A DNA stretch of 24,862 nt from Saccoglossus kowalevskii. Taxonomy: Eukaryota > Hemichordata > Enteropneusta > Harrimaniidae. The notes beneath the pieces are model-generated. The model was not told the DNA's origin, did no database searches, and saw only the letters and a program-made list of their open reading frames with translations. The stretch's first letter is position 1, and each line of letters starts with the position of its first letter. The translations under genes were made by a program, and so were the position numbers. The stretch lies in the NCBI RefSeq assembly GCF_000003605.2, contig NW_003116957.1, positions 15,671 through 40,532 of the forward strand, given 5' to 3'. Below, one piece after another: positions 21,201-23,802 of the stretch.

Positions 21201-23802
21201 GGTCCACAGTTATAGCAAGATTGTACATGGAGTTATCCTGCAAAATAACTTGCATATTTTGTCCGTCCATGTGTGATTTGTATATCGACTGCATGCCTGC
21301 TACATATGCATACCTGAAATAAAGTAACAATTAAATACACTTTGATAACATAATATATACTGTTAGACATGTGACATTATGTGTTATCGATTGCTTGTCA
21401 GCTACACATGCAGACAAACGTTAACACTGTAGCCTACAGGGATTATCTTGGTGGTTCTGTTCAATGCGTAATAACCTTATTATTATACATCTTTTCCTTC
21501 CAAGGATACATCTAGGGAAAGCCGAAATCCAAAATGTTTAGAACAGAATCAGCAAACTTCTTTGTGTGGAATCCGGTCAAACTCTGATGGCAGCCATGTT
21601 GGTTTTTATTATTAGAGGACGCGCGTCATCATTCCATATTTGGAATTCGCATTTCTTAATATGGTGACAGATGTATAATAATAAATGATTATGCGAATAC
21701 ATATTTCACAATAACAATTGGTATTTGTAATTACCCATTAACAGGGTCCAATGCAATGTCAGACAAGCCCTCATATTCGTCGTATACATATAATATTGTC
21801 CTAGTTCCCTGTAGATTGTGTATAGAGGCCACTTCCAAGGTGTGTTTTGAAGCGTCTATCCAATAAAGTAGACCTGTAATGGTGTCTATTCGTATTGAAA
21901 TAACATCTGTGAACAGAACAGTTTATATTAGGTTATATAGATTAAAGAGCGATGGTCGTACTGTTTTAGATATGTGCTATGTTTTAGATGACGAACAAGT
22001 GAACGGCCAAACAGACAATGTGTTTACACCCTTCTATGCCACTTTGTCTACACGTTATTGCTCCTTGCTAGAAGGTTCTAATTATAGAAAACATATATGA
22101 AACAGTACTAGAGTTCTTACGCTCAAGGTGATTGTCAAACACTACTTCATTTACAGAAGATCCGTAATAGGTTTTCCCTATAACCTGCAGATCCGGGTTA
22201 GACCAATACACAACATCGTCATGATAAGCAACTGCTGTCAGCACCGAGGAATTAGTGAAAACAACCTGCTCCAGTATCGGTACCGCAGTATTCAGGTGAA
22301 CAGCGAACACTCCAGATGAGCCTGCAGTCATTGCAATGTTACGACCTGGAAAGTAAGAAAGACTAGTATAGCTCATGTGATGTAAGTTGTGGAAAAAGCA
22401 TTGAAAAACTGGGAACTGATGACTTGTTTAGCTCATTTAATGTGCGAGATAGATATTGTCAACAACCTTAAAGCGCGGTGGTCGTCGGGCAGCACGTGTT
22501 CGAATTTTATGTACATAAACAATGTATTTTACACGCGTTGTATACGTCGCTATGAGTCCCATATTGAACAGGACGCGGCGTGACGACTGCCGCCCTTTAA
22601 TAATTACGTTATCAGTATTAACAATTGTTTAAACCTCAAGGCTACGAAATAAAACGCTCGAGTTTGGTGGGATTTTAGGAAAAGCTATTGAAAATTTGAA
22701 CTATTGATGATAATTATTTATTTACCACGTGATATATAGTTACAGAAACAATTAACCCAACATATATTCTTCATTGAAACAAAGTAAACATTAATACGAC
22801 TTGGCTTACCATCAATATCATAACATACAATACGGAATCCATTCGAACCAGTGTTTAATAAACCGCTATCGTATGTAAGCGATCCAAAATGAAAAGACGT
22901 AGTCACGGTGAAAGAGTCAAGCATGCCGATAGCCGGAAATGACAATCCCGTAGAATCATAAAACCAGACGGCGTCGGCCATGTTAAACCATTCGACTTTA
23001 CATAGTAATTGGTGATTCAGCTCTGTAACAACGGTAATGTTACATATGGGGTCACCCTTGCTTGGTGGTGGTCTTAAAGTTGTGTCAATCGTGACATACT
23101 GGCCAGCTGATAGAGAATACAGCTTATCGCAGCCAACGTCTGCAAGGAAAGTGTTTTCTAGCATTAAGTATCACAAAGCTTGTTCATTCAAAGAACACTA
23201 ATTTTTTTCACAAAAATAATTAAAGCGTAATTGTATATAAAGAACGGAATTCAAATGATTTAGTGATTATTATTGTAAATAGCTTCGTCAACTTACCTAA
23301 ATCTTTAACTGATATTGAATTTGAGTCAACAACTAATCCCTCGGAAGCGAATGGATCAGACGATGGGTTTGCTATGACGTCATTCAATGTTTGTTGCACA
23401 TTCGCGGTTTGGATGCTTGAGTTTCCTCCGAACGTAAGATCCGTTTTGCAAATAATACTTCCATTACTAGAATGAATAAATTGTAGTTTTTCAATATTTA
23501 TAAATTTCGATGGCAGTTGAGTTCAACAAGCCTATCAAAGAGCAAAGTGTGCAACGACGTCATTAGGAACGTTCGAAATGTTATTCAATCGGCCAATATC
23601 AGCTTCTCGTTTCAGTTTGAATTGCGAAATTCATGAATATTTGTCAAAAACACGGGAATGATTCTGTTGCGCCGGGAGTATAACCTCACATTAACAAACG
23701 GGTCTCACCGATATTTGGTTCAAAAAAAATAATTAAACGAACAAACCTGATTGCTGTCAAAATGACGCCAGTAAGACCAAACGTTGCGAATGTGTTATTC
23801 AT
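3218..23802 (-). CDS. Mosaic SEA/CUB/YWTD/LDLa/EGF/Frizzled trypsin-like protease gene (5' partial)
   Basis: One gene is inferred from 28 minus-strand exons whose GT-AG splice sites and phases chain without conflict. The coding total is 5,102 bases, or 1,701 codons including the stop if one missing base in exon 7 is restored. Domain order is SEA (second half), CUB-like, six-bladed YWTD propeller, EGF-like, CUB, two LDLa-like, four EGF-like, two LDLa, two CUB, Frizzled, two EGF, Frizzled and S1 protease. Almost all module borders are phase-1 introns. The start codon, and any signal or transmembrane anchor, lie beyond the right edge. A SEA domain with a C-terminal S1 domain suggests a type II transmembrane serine protease, and Fz plus LDLa plus S1 recalls corin (family knowledge). 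Physiological substrate and location are unknown. The exon chain could in principle join two genes, but phase and domain continuity argue against that. Confidence 0.85.
3576..3738 (-). CDS. Exon 27: protease catalytic Ser and C-terminal helix
   Basis: The exon starts in phase 0 exactly at GDSGGP (TTTTCTTCAG acceptor) and ends in phase 1 at TCAG|GTAAGA. It encodes [35 protein letters not shown] and [19 protein letters not shown]. The catalytic Ser uses an AGT codon. Gly216 and Gly226 (SWG and GVY) keep the S1 pocket open. Position 201 is Ser, so Cys136 loses its usual partner. If the donor were not used, the frame would read 31 more residues to a stop at 3484. Confidence 0.95.
3887..4029 (-). 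CDS. Exon 26: protease, strand to S1-pocket Asp
   Basis: This 143-base exon (CTATACAG acceptor, TTAC|GTAAGT donor) starts in phase 1 and ends in phase 0. It encodes [27 protein letters not shown] and [18 protein letters not shown]. Cys168 and Cys182 are paired candidates. Asp in IDTC is position 189, predicting trypsin-like cleavage after Arg or Lys. Position 192 is Tyr rather than the common Gln. Confidence 0.95.
4235..4515 (-). CDS. Exon 25: protease catalytic Asp region
   Basis: This 281-base exon (TTTCAG acceptor, phase 2 in; ACAT|GTAAGT, phase 1 out) encodes [48 protein letters not shown] and [19 protein letters not shown] carries the catalytic Asp102 where NDIALL is usual. Cys122 and Cys136 are present. 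The ITGWG strand is canonical. Confidence 0.96.
4624..4792 (-). CDS. Exon 24: protease propeptide, activation site and catalytic His
   Basis: The exon runs from a TTATAG acceptor (phase 1) to TGTGT|GTAAGT (phase 2). It encodes [33 protein letters not shown] and [18 protein letters not shown] is a standard S1 zymogen cleavage site after arginine. The Cys in LCG can pair with Cys122 (RPICLP, exon 25), so the cleaved catalytic chain would stay tethered. The AAHC histidine is the catalytic base. C42 and C58 (chymotrypsin numbering) are both present. Confidence 0.96.
4912..5274 (-). CDS. Exon 23: Frizzled cysteine-rich domain 2
   Basis: The 363-base exon is phase 1 at both ends (TTTACAG acceptor, ACAG|GTGAGA donor). 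It encodes [50 protein letters not shown] and [10 protein letters not shown], ending CIGIPT. All ten Fz cysteines are conserved. A longer insert, [11 protein letters not shown], follows the first helix compared with Fz domain 1. This domain directly precedes the protease propeptide, as Fz and SRCR modules do in corin-type enzymes. Confidence 0.96.
5478..5502. repeat. CA/TA microsatellite
   Basis: A run of CA dinucleotides followed by TA dinucleotides lies in the intron between exons 22 and 23. Confidence 0.9.
5563..5670 (-). CDS. Exon 22: calcium-binding type EGF module
   Basis: This 108-base exon is phase 1 at both ends (TTTGCAG acceptor, TGTG|GTATGT donor). It encodes [19 protein letters not shown], then [14 protein letters not shown]. 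The IDEC start and the 'C.D....YtC.C' pattern are the cbEGF consensus. Calcium would stiffen the EGF pair that joins the two Fz domains (inference). Confidence 0.96.
5793..5909 (-). CDS. Exon 21: EGF module
   Basis: This 117-base exon (TTTTCAG acceptor, TTAG|GTTTGT donor) is phase 1 at both ends. It encodes [18 protein letters not shown], then [16 protein letters not shown]. It is a complete six-cysteine EGF. It sits between the two Frizzled domains and joins exon 22 to read CELEIDEC. Confidence 0.95.
6054..6383 (-). CDS. Exon 20: Frizzled cysteine-rich domain 1
   Basis: This 330-base exon is phase 1 at both ends (ATTTAG acceptor, GTCA|GTAAGT donor). It encodes [48 protein letters not shown] and [11 protein letters not shown], ending DCV. 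All ten conserved cysteines of the Fz CRD are present, along with the 'F.CsL..PeC' and 'WP..C' motifs. Fz domains bind Wnt lipids or other partners, and in corin they help substrate recognition (family knowledge). NLT and NGT are potential glycosylation sites. Confidence 0.96.
6384..7000 (-). other. Intron 19-20
   Basis: A 617-base intron. A 69-codon minus frame at 6540-6749 lacks splice context or a recognised motif. I see nothing else. Confidence 0.7.
7001..7348 (-). CDS. Exon 19: CUB domain with two cysteines
   Basis: This exon has the same 348-base length as exon 18 and phase 1 at both ends (TTCTAG acceptor, TTCT|GTAAGT donor). It encodes [35 protein letters not shown] and [11 protein letters not shown]. 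It is a CUB domain in which the second disulfide pair is missing, as in exon 18. A 44-base copy of its 3' end lies in the intron at 8861-8904. Equal length and shared cysteine loss suggest exons 18 and 19 are duplicates of each other. Confidence 0.94.
7349..7756 (-). other. Intron 18-19, left part
   Basis: AT-rich intron with no open frame of interest and no exon-like cysteine pattern. A weak fifth unit of the neighbouring tandem repeat may start near 7717. Confidence 0.7.
7757..7971. repeat. 51-53 bp tandem repeat overlapping the end of CUB exon 18
   Basis: About four degenerate units continue from the exon's 3' end into the intron. Each contains a copy of the exon-intron junction. The GT of the donor in successive units is at 7932, 7881, 7829 and 7776, spaced 51, 52 and 53 bases. 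The unit at 7829 keeps an intact AAG|GTGAGC donor. The first unit codes for the last CUB strand ([11 protein letters not shown]), and the others are intronic. Confidence 0.8.
7933..8280 (-). CDS. Exon 18: CUB domain with two cysteines
   Basis: This 348-base exon (TTGCAG acceptor, GAAG|GTGAGT donor) is phase 1 at both ends. It encodes [48 protein letters not shown] and [14 protein letters not shown] hallmarks are clear. Only the first disulfide pair is present. The TES..DF acidic residues resemble calcium-binding CUBs. The 3' end of the exon, including the donor, seeds a tandem repeat in the following intron (7757-7971). Confidence 0.94.
8281..9181 (-). other. Intron 17-18 with CUB relic, direct repeats and possible SINE head
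   Basis: A 901-base intron. It holds a 44-base copy of the end of exon 19 (8861-8904), flanked by a direct repeat of about 50 bases (8811-8862 and 8908-8961). At 8429-8440, TGGCTTAACGGG matches the Pol III A-box consensus, followed by text resembling a tRNA-derived SINE head with no clear B box. Confidence 0.6.
8861..8904 (-). pseudogene. Relic of CUB exon 3' end with splice donor
   Basis: The minus strand reads [10 protein letters not shown] and then a GTAAGT donor, matching exon 19 ([12 protein letters not shown] then GTAAGT) almost base for base. The rest of a CUB exon is absent upstream. It is probably what remains of an extra copy of the CUB exon. Confidence 0.75.
9182..9310 (-). CDS. 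Exon 17: LDLa module
   Basis: The exon is 129 bases, phase 1 at both ends (TTTTTACAG acceptor, TGTG|GTAAGG donor). It encodes [20 protein letters not shown], then [20 protein letters not shown] and NC. The six LDLa cysteines and SDE are present. An NGT glycosylation sequon sits where the usual CDG would be, so calcium binding may be altered. A short Ser-Pro-Thr linker precedes it. Confidence 0.93.
9311..10213 (-). other. Intron 16-17
   Basis: A 903-base intron. It has a 16-base perfect palindrome, CTTACGCATGCGTAAG, at 9722-9737 and a GTTT microsatellite at 10016-10047. Frames of 65 to 132 codons on the minus strand are shadows around exon 17 or have no domain. Confidence 0.7.
10214..10330 (-). 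CDS. Exon 16: LDLa module
   Basis: This 117-base exon (CCACAG acceptor, CCTG|GTATGT donor) is phase 1 at both ends. It encodes [20 protein letters not shown], then [16 protein letters not shown]. It is a textbook LDLa module: six cysteines, with the acidic calcium ligands CDG..DC.DGSDE all present. NCT is a potential N-glycosylation site. Confidence 0.95.
10331..10829 (-). other. Intron 15-16
   Basis: A 499-base AT-rich intron in which I see no feature. Confidence 0.7.
10830..10901 (-). CDS. Exon 15: minimal EGF-like cysteine-rich module
   Basis: This exon is only 72 bases, phase 1 at both ends (TTCACAG acceptor, ACTG|GTGAGT donor). It encodes [18 protein letters not shown] followed by ECICT. 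Six cysteines are packed into 24 residues. It resembles the first part of an EGF fold without the last loop. Good splice sites and phase support it, but its domain family is uncertain. Confidence 0.82.
11125..11226 (-). CDS. Exon 14: EGF module 3 of 4
   Basis: The 102-base exon (ATAACAG acceptor, ACAG|GTAATA donor) is phase 1 at both ends. It encodes [14 protein letters not shown], then [19 protein letters not shown]. All six EGF cysteines are present. The donor-side sequence CCTGTTTCACAT (plus strand) is shared with exon 13, showing their common origin. Confidence 0.93.
11343..11450 (-). CDS. Exon 13: EGF module 2 of 4
   Basis: This 108-base exon is phase 1 at both ends (TATAG acceptor, ACAG|GTATAG donor). 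It encodes [18 protein letters not shown], then [18 protein letters not shown]. All six EGF cysteines are present. No calcium-binding D/N-x-D/N-E pattern is visible at the start. Its 3' end resembles exons 12 and 14, consistent with tandem exon duplication. Confidence 0.94.
11511..11790 (+). mobile_element. MITE-like element, copy 1
   Basis: About 280 bases related to the reverse complement of 21477-21684. Both ends carry the terminal motif TTATACATCT or its inverse, AGATGTATAATAATAA, although the left one here is decayed. Shared interior text includes AACATGGCTGCCA and TTTTGGATTTCGGC. This copy has about 70 extra bases after TACATCTGTCACC. No coding capacity is seen. It lies in the intron between exons 12 and 13. 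Confidence 0.75.
11798..11910. repeat. Fold-back element next to MITE copy 1
   Basis: Left arm GAGGATACCTAAAGGTA and on to CAGACAGTAC pairs with right arm GTACTGTCTTTG and on to CTTTGAGGTATCCTC. The loop is about 40 bases and CpG-rich (GCGCGTCGATCGA). It looks like a separate small hairpin element inserted at the edge of the MITE. Confidence 0.7.
12008..12142 (-). CDS. Exon 12: EGF module 1 of 4
   Basis: This 135-base exon is phase 1 at both ends (TTGCAG acceptor, ACAG|GTGAGA donor). A proline-threonine linker, YAPTTIPPP, precedes [16 protein letters not shown] and [16 protein letters not shown]. All six EGF cysteines and the terminal 'YTG..C' motif are present. The linker suggests a hinge after the LDLa twins. 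Confidence 0.93.
12143..13189. other. Intron 11-12, distal part with CpG-rich stretch
   Basis: No exon is recognisable. From about 12600 the sequence becomes CpG-rich compared with its surroundings and contains TCTCGCGAGA at 12911-12920. A plus-strand frame of 89 codons at 12728-12997 has no known motif. A segment at 12999-13050 (GATATCACGATTTGTTGCC) recurs near 13694 and 16252, so at least this end is repetitive. Confidence 0.55.
13596..13661. other. Assembly gap (66 N)
   Basis: A run of N within duplication unit 1. The corresponding part of unit 2 (about 16055-16240) is sequenced, and the gap size may be nominal. It lies in an intron and removes no recognised exon. Confidence 0.99.
13974..14105 (-). 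CDS. Exon 11: LDLa-like module, twin B
   Basis: This 132-base exon is phase 1 at both ends, with the same acceptor and donor as twin A. It encodes [30 protein letters not shown] and SDENNC. It differs from twin A at seven of 44 residues, all in the middle loops. The final 45 coding bases are identical. The Asp of twin A's CNDN is Asn here, which might weaken calcium binding (inference). Splicing both twins keeps the frame, and skipping either would too. Confidence 0.9.
14225..14420. repeat. Degenerate TTACGTCA minisatellite, unit 1 copy
   Basis: Repeats of roughly 40 bases share TACGTCATCTAACACA. TTACGTCA occurs at 14252-14259 and 14289-14296. It is homologous to the larger array at 16838-17150. 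Confidence 0.7.
14542..15484. mobile_element. 943-bp insert flanked by 8-bp direct repeats
   Basis: GCTATTAA occurs at 14534-14541 and again at 15485-15492. Duplication unit 2 has the joined sequence (ACTATTAAAC near 17400) without the insert. The insert is AT-rich and has no coding frame with a recognised motif. Its ends (GGTGGAGATGCAGG and TGCAACTGCATAG) share only a vague inverted match. An 8-base target duplication would suit hAT-like or other DNA elements, but the family is not identified. Confidence 0.65.
15493..15514. repeat. 22-bp perfect palindrome at CUB relic donor
   Basis: Left half ACATGTAGTAC and right half GTACTACATGT are exact reverse complements. The palindrome covers the GTACGT donor of the CUB relic. 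The intact exon 9 donor region has only part of it. Confidence 0.9.
15508..15644 (-). pseudogene. Truncated CUB exon relic with open frame and donor
   Basis: The minus strand reads [35 protein letters not shown] and WALVLTHTC before a GTACGT donor. This is the last 137 bases of CUB exon 9 with a few substitutions and no stop. There is no first half and no evident acceptor at its 5' edge, where it abuts unit 2. It should be noncoding unless a cryptic acceptor is used. Confidence 0.8.
16508..16639 (-). CDS. Exon 10: LDLa-like module, twin A
   Basis: The exon is 132 bases, phase 1 at both ends (GCAG acceptor, AATT|GTAAGT donor). It encodes a short SPSASPYP linker, then [30 protein letters not shown] and SDENNC. 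The ending 'C..C SDE..C' and cysteine order are LDLa-like. LDLa modules bind calcium through acidic residues near SDE and dock ligands (family knowledge). A CYC insert gives eight cysteines rather than six. A near-identical twin lies at 13974-14105 through tandem duplication. Confidence 0.9.
16838..17150. repeat. Degenerate TTACGTCA minisatellite, unit 2 copy
   Basis: About eight degenerate units of roughly 40 bases share T(A/G)CGTCATCTAACACA and AATGACACAGCAATCTCAA. TTACGTCA lies at 16893-16900, 16930-16937, 17070-17077 and 17110-17117. The array is in the intron between exons 9 and 10. Confidence 0.8.
17270..17395. repeat. Short direct repeats TCAGTGAAAATAAATTCCAT
   Basis: The 20-base motif recurs near 17270 and 17337, with a partial copy near 17379. 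It also appears near 14472 in duplication unit 1. No function is apparent. Confidence 0.7.
17418..17750 (-). CDS. Exon 9: CUB domain
   Basis: This 333-base exon (TTTAG acceptor, ATA|GTACGT donor) is phase 1 at both ends. It begins [19 protein letters not shown], then [16 protein letters not shown], and ends [12 protein letters not shown]. The CGG start, the SPNYP turn, the first cysteine pair, the DFLHIGYG strand and the IWIRWNSD strand are typical CUB features. A second cysteine pair appears as adjacent residues in EECCDF rather than about 20 residues apart. The 3' part of this exon was copied in the local tandem duplication (relic at 15508-15644). Confidence 0.93.
17751..18393 (-). other. 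Intron 8-9
   Basis: A 643-base AT-rich intron. I see no repeat or exon-like pattern in it. Confidence 0.7.
18394..18504 (-). CDS. Exon 8: EGF-like module closing the propeller
   Basis: This 111-base exon is phase 1 at both ends (GCTAG acceptor, CCGA|GTACGT donor). It encodes [20 protein letters not shown] and then [15 protein letters not shown]-family propellers are followed by an EGF-like module with an NGGC..LC motif that packs against the propeller, and the spacing here fits that. Only four cysteines are present, so the module is shortened and lacks its third disulfide. There is a potential N-glycosylation site, NIT. Confidence 0.85.
18505..20553 (-). other. Long intron 7-8
   Basis: A 2,049-base intron without any exon-like cysteine or domain pattern. 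The middle, about 19200-20400, differs in texture and holds heat-shock-type elements and TATA boxes, described separately. It may be a decayed LTR or another element. A 72-codon minus frame at 19243-19461 has no recognised motif. Confidence 0.6.
19573..20005 (-). promoter_or_regulatory. Heat-shock-element cluster with TATA boxes (candidate promoter)
   Basis: Read on the minus strand, TTCTAGAA lies at 19998-20005, a three-unit heat-shock element (TTC..GAA..TTC pattern) at 19749-19761, a two-unit site at 19723-19730 and a three-unit site at 19646-19659. Then follow TATA-like CTATTTATAG (19591-19600) and TATATATA (19573-19580). The order and spacing resemble a heat-shock promoter firing leftwards, in the sense of the host gene. 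It could equally be the promoter of an LTR relic. Function is not shown. Confidence 0.4.
20554..20834 (-). CDS. Exon 7: YWTD propeller blades 5-6, broken by a one-base frame shift
   Basis: The exon has a good acceptor (TTTTTCAG) and donor (CAAG|GTATGT). It opens with [20 protein letters not shown] and ends with [18 protein letters not shown] and downstream residues in another frame. The first frame meets TGA at 20707-20709, and the second is closed upstream by TAG at 20765-20767, so the shift lies between these points. The exon is 281 bases, whereas phase-1 entry and exit require a multiple of three, so one base appears to be missing. Sequencing error, a polymorphism and a true inactivating deletion cannot be told apart from this sequence alone. 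The blade homology on both sides is otherwise intact. Confidence 0.85.
20707..20767 (-). other. Frame-shift interval inside propeller exon
   Basis: Between the in-frame TGA of the entry frame (20707-20709) and the TAG that closes the exit frame upstream (20765-20767), the reading frame must move by one base. The entry frame reads [12 protein letters not shown] and the exit frame reads [12 protein letters not shown]. Joining them would make a normal inter-blade linker, so the lesion is probably near 20730-20750. Confidence 0.8.
20835..21194 (-). other. Intron 6-7
   Basis: A 360-base intron. Loosely repeated motifs of about 65 bases (ATTATGATATAGA..AATAAGG..GTGCACTTA) occur from 20900 to 21110. 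No exon is seen. Confidence 0.6.
21195..21313 (-). CDS. Exon 6: YWTD propeller blade 4
   Basis: This 119-base exon begins with one base completing a glycine codon (TTTCAG acceptor) and ends in phase 1 at CAGC|GTGAGT. It encodes [18 protein letters not shown], then [11 protein letters not shown]. The 'i..shmDG.n' and 'laitvD' elements are those of a propeller blade. YVAG replaces the YWTD tetrad, so this is a degenerate blade. It runs directly into LSRVYWYD in exon 7. Confidence 0.9.
21477..21684 (-). mobile_element. MITE-like element, copy 2
   Basis: A 208-base element with perfect 16-base terminal inverted repeats: TTATTATTATACATCT at 21477-21492 and AGATGTATAATAATAA at 21669-21684. It is the inverted, shorter relative of 11511-11790. 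It occupies about half of the intron between exons 5 and 6. Confidence 0.8.
21735..21906 (-). CDS. Exon 5: YWTD propeller blade 3
   Basis: The 172-base exon starts in phase 1 after a CACAG acceptor and ends in phase 2 at TGG|GTAATT. It encodes [18 protein letters not shown], followed by [13 protein letters not shown]. The LLYWID strand and the 'iAlDp..G' turn are the classic LDLR class B repeat pattern. The two flanking introns are the only unlike-phase pair inside the propeller, so this border is not a shuffled module edge. Confidence 0.92.
22121..22345 (-). CDS. Exon 4: YWTD propeller blades 1-2
   Basis: This 225-base exon is phase 1 at both ends (CCAG acceptor, GAGC|GTAAGA donor). It encodes [17 protein letters not shown] at its start, then [18 protein letters not shown]. 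The second stretch is a recognisable YWTD-type strand, with YWSN replacing YWTD. This is the beginning of an LDL-receptor class B six-bladed propeller that runs through exons 4 to 7. In LRP and LDL receptors the fold binds protein ligands or controls their release (family knowledge). No ligand can be inferred here. Confidence 0.88.
22346..22809 (-). other. Intron 3-4
   Basis: A 464-base intron with no feature that I can support. A plus-strand 64-codon frame here is probably chance. Confidence 0.7.
22810..23139 (-). CDS. Exon 3: divergent CUB-like domain
   Basis: This 330-base exon is phase 1 at both ends (GCAG acceptor, GATG|GTAAGC donor) and encodes 110 residues. It starts [18 protein letters not shown] and ends [13 protein letters not shown]. 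The first cysteine, the mid-domain aromatic strands and the terminal 'GF.i' strand suit a CUB fold, as does the length. The usual SPNYP turn and typical cysteine spacing are not clear, so CUB-like is an inference. The four cysteines are in the contexts GC, IC, LC and VC, and the last sits in the final strand, where ordinary CUB domains have none. The exon lies between SEA and the propeller. Confidence 0.8.
23297..23466 (-). CDS. Exon 2: SEA domain C-terminal half with GSIIC cleavage-type motif
   Basis: The exon begins with one base completing a serine codon after a CTAG acceptor and ends in phase 1 at TTAG|GTAAGT. It opens with [15 protein letters not shown] and closes with [14 protein letters not shown]. 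These match the SEA consensus, in which a GSVVV-like motif is followed by a strand and an ending of the type 'l.id..si.v.d'. In many SEA domains the Gly-Ser bond of this motif is cut autocatalytically while the halves stay associated (family knowledge). In membrane-anchored S1 proteases, the SEA domain lies between the membrane segment and the stem modules, which fits its place upstream of everything else here. Confidence 0.85.
23747..23802 (-). CDS. Exon 1 of window: SEA domain, middle segment
   Basis: This 56-base exon starts in phase 0 after a CCAG acceptor and ends in phase 2 at a GTTTGT donor. It encodes [18 protein letters not shown], which continues into exon 2 across a serine codon split by the intron. 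Hydrophobic spacing matches the helix and strand just before the SEA cleavage loop. The first half of the SEA domain is not in view and should lie in an exon further right. The assignment rests mainly on continuity with exon 2, because the exon alone is too short to identify. Confidence 0.75.

Noticed and set aside
22480-22530. B-box-like GTTCGAATTTT
   Set aside because: No matching A box at the right distance and no acceptor stem, so not called as a tRNA.
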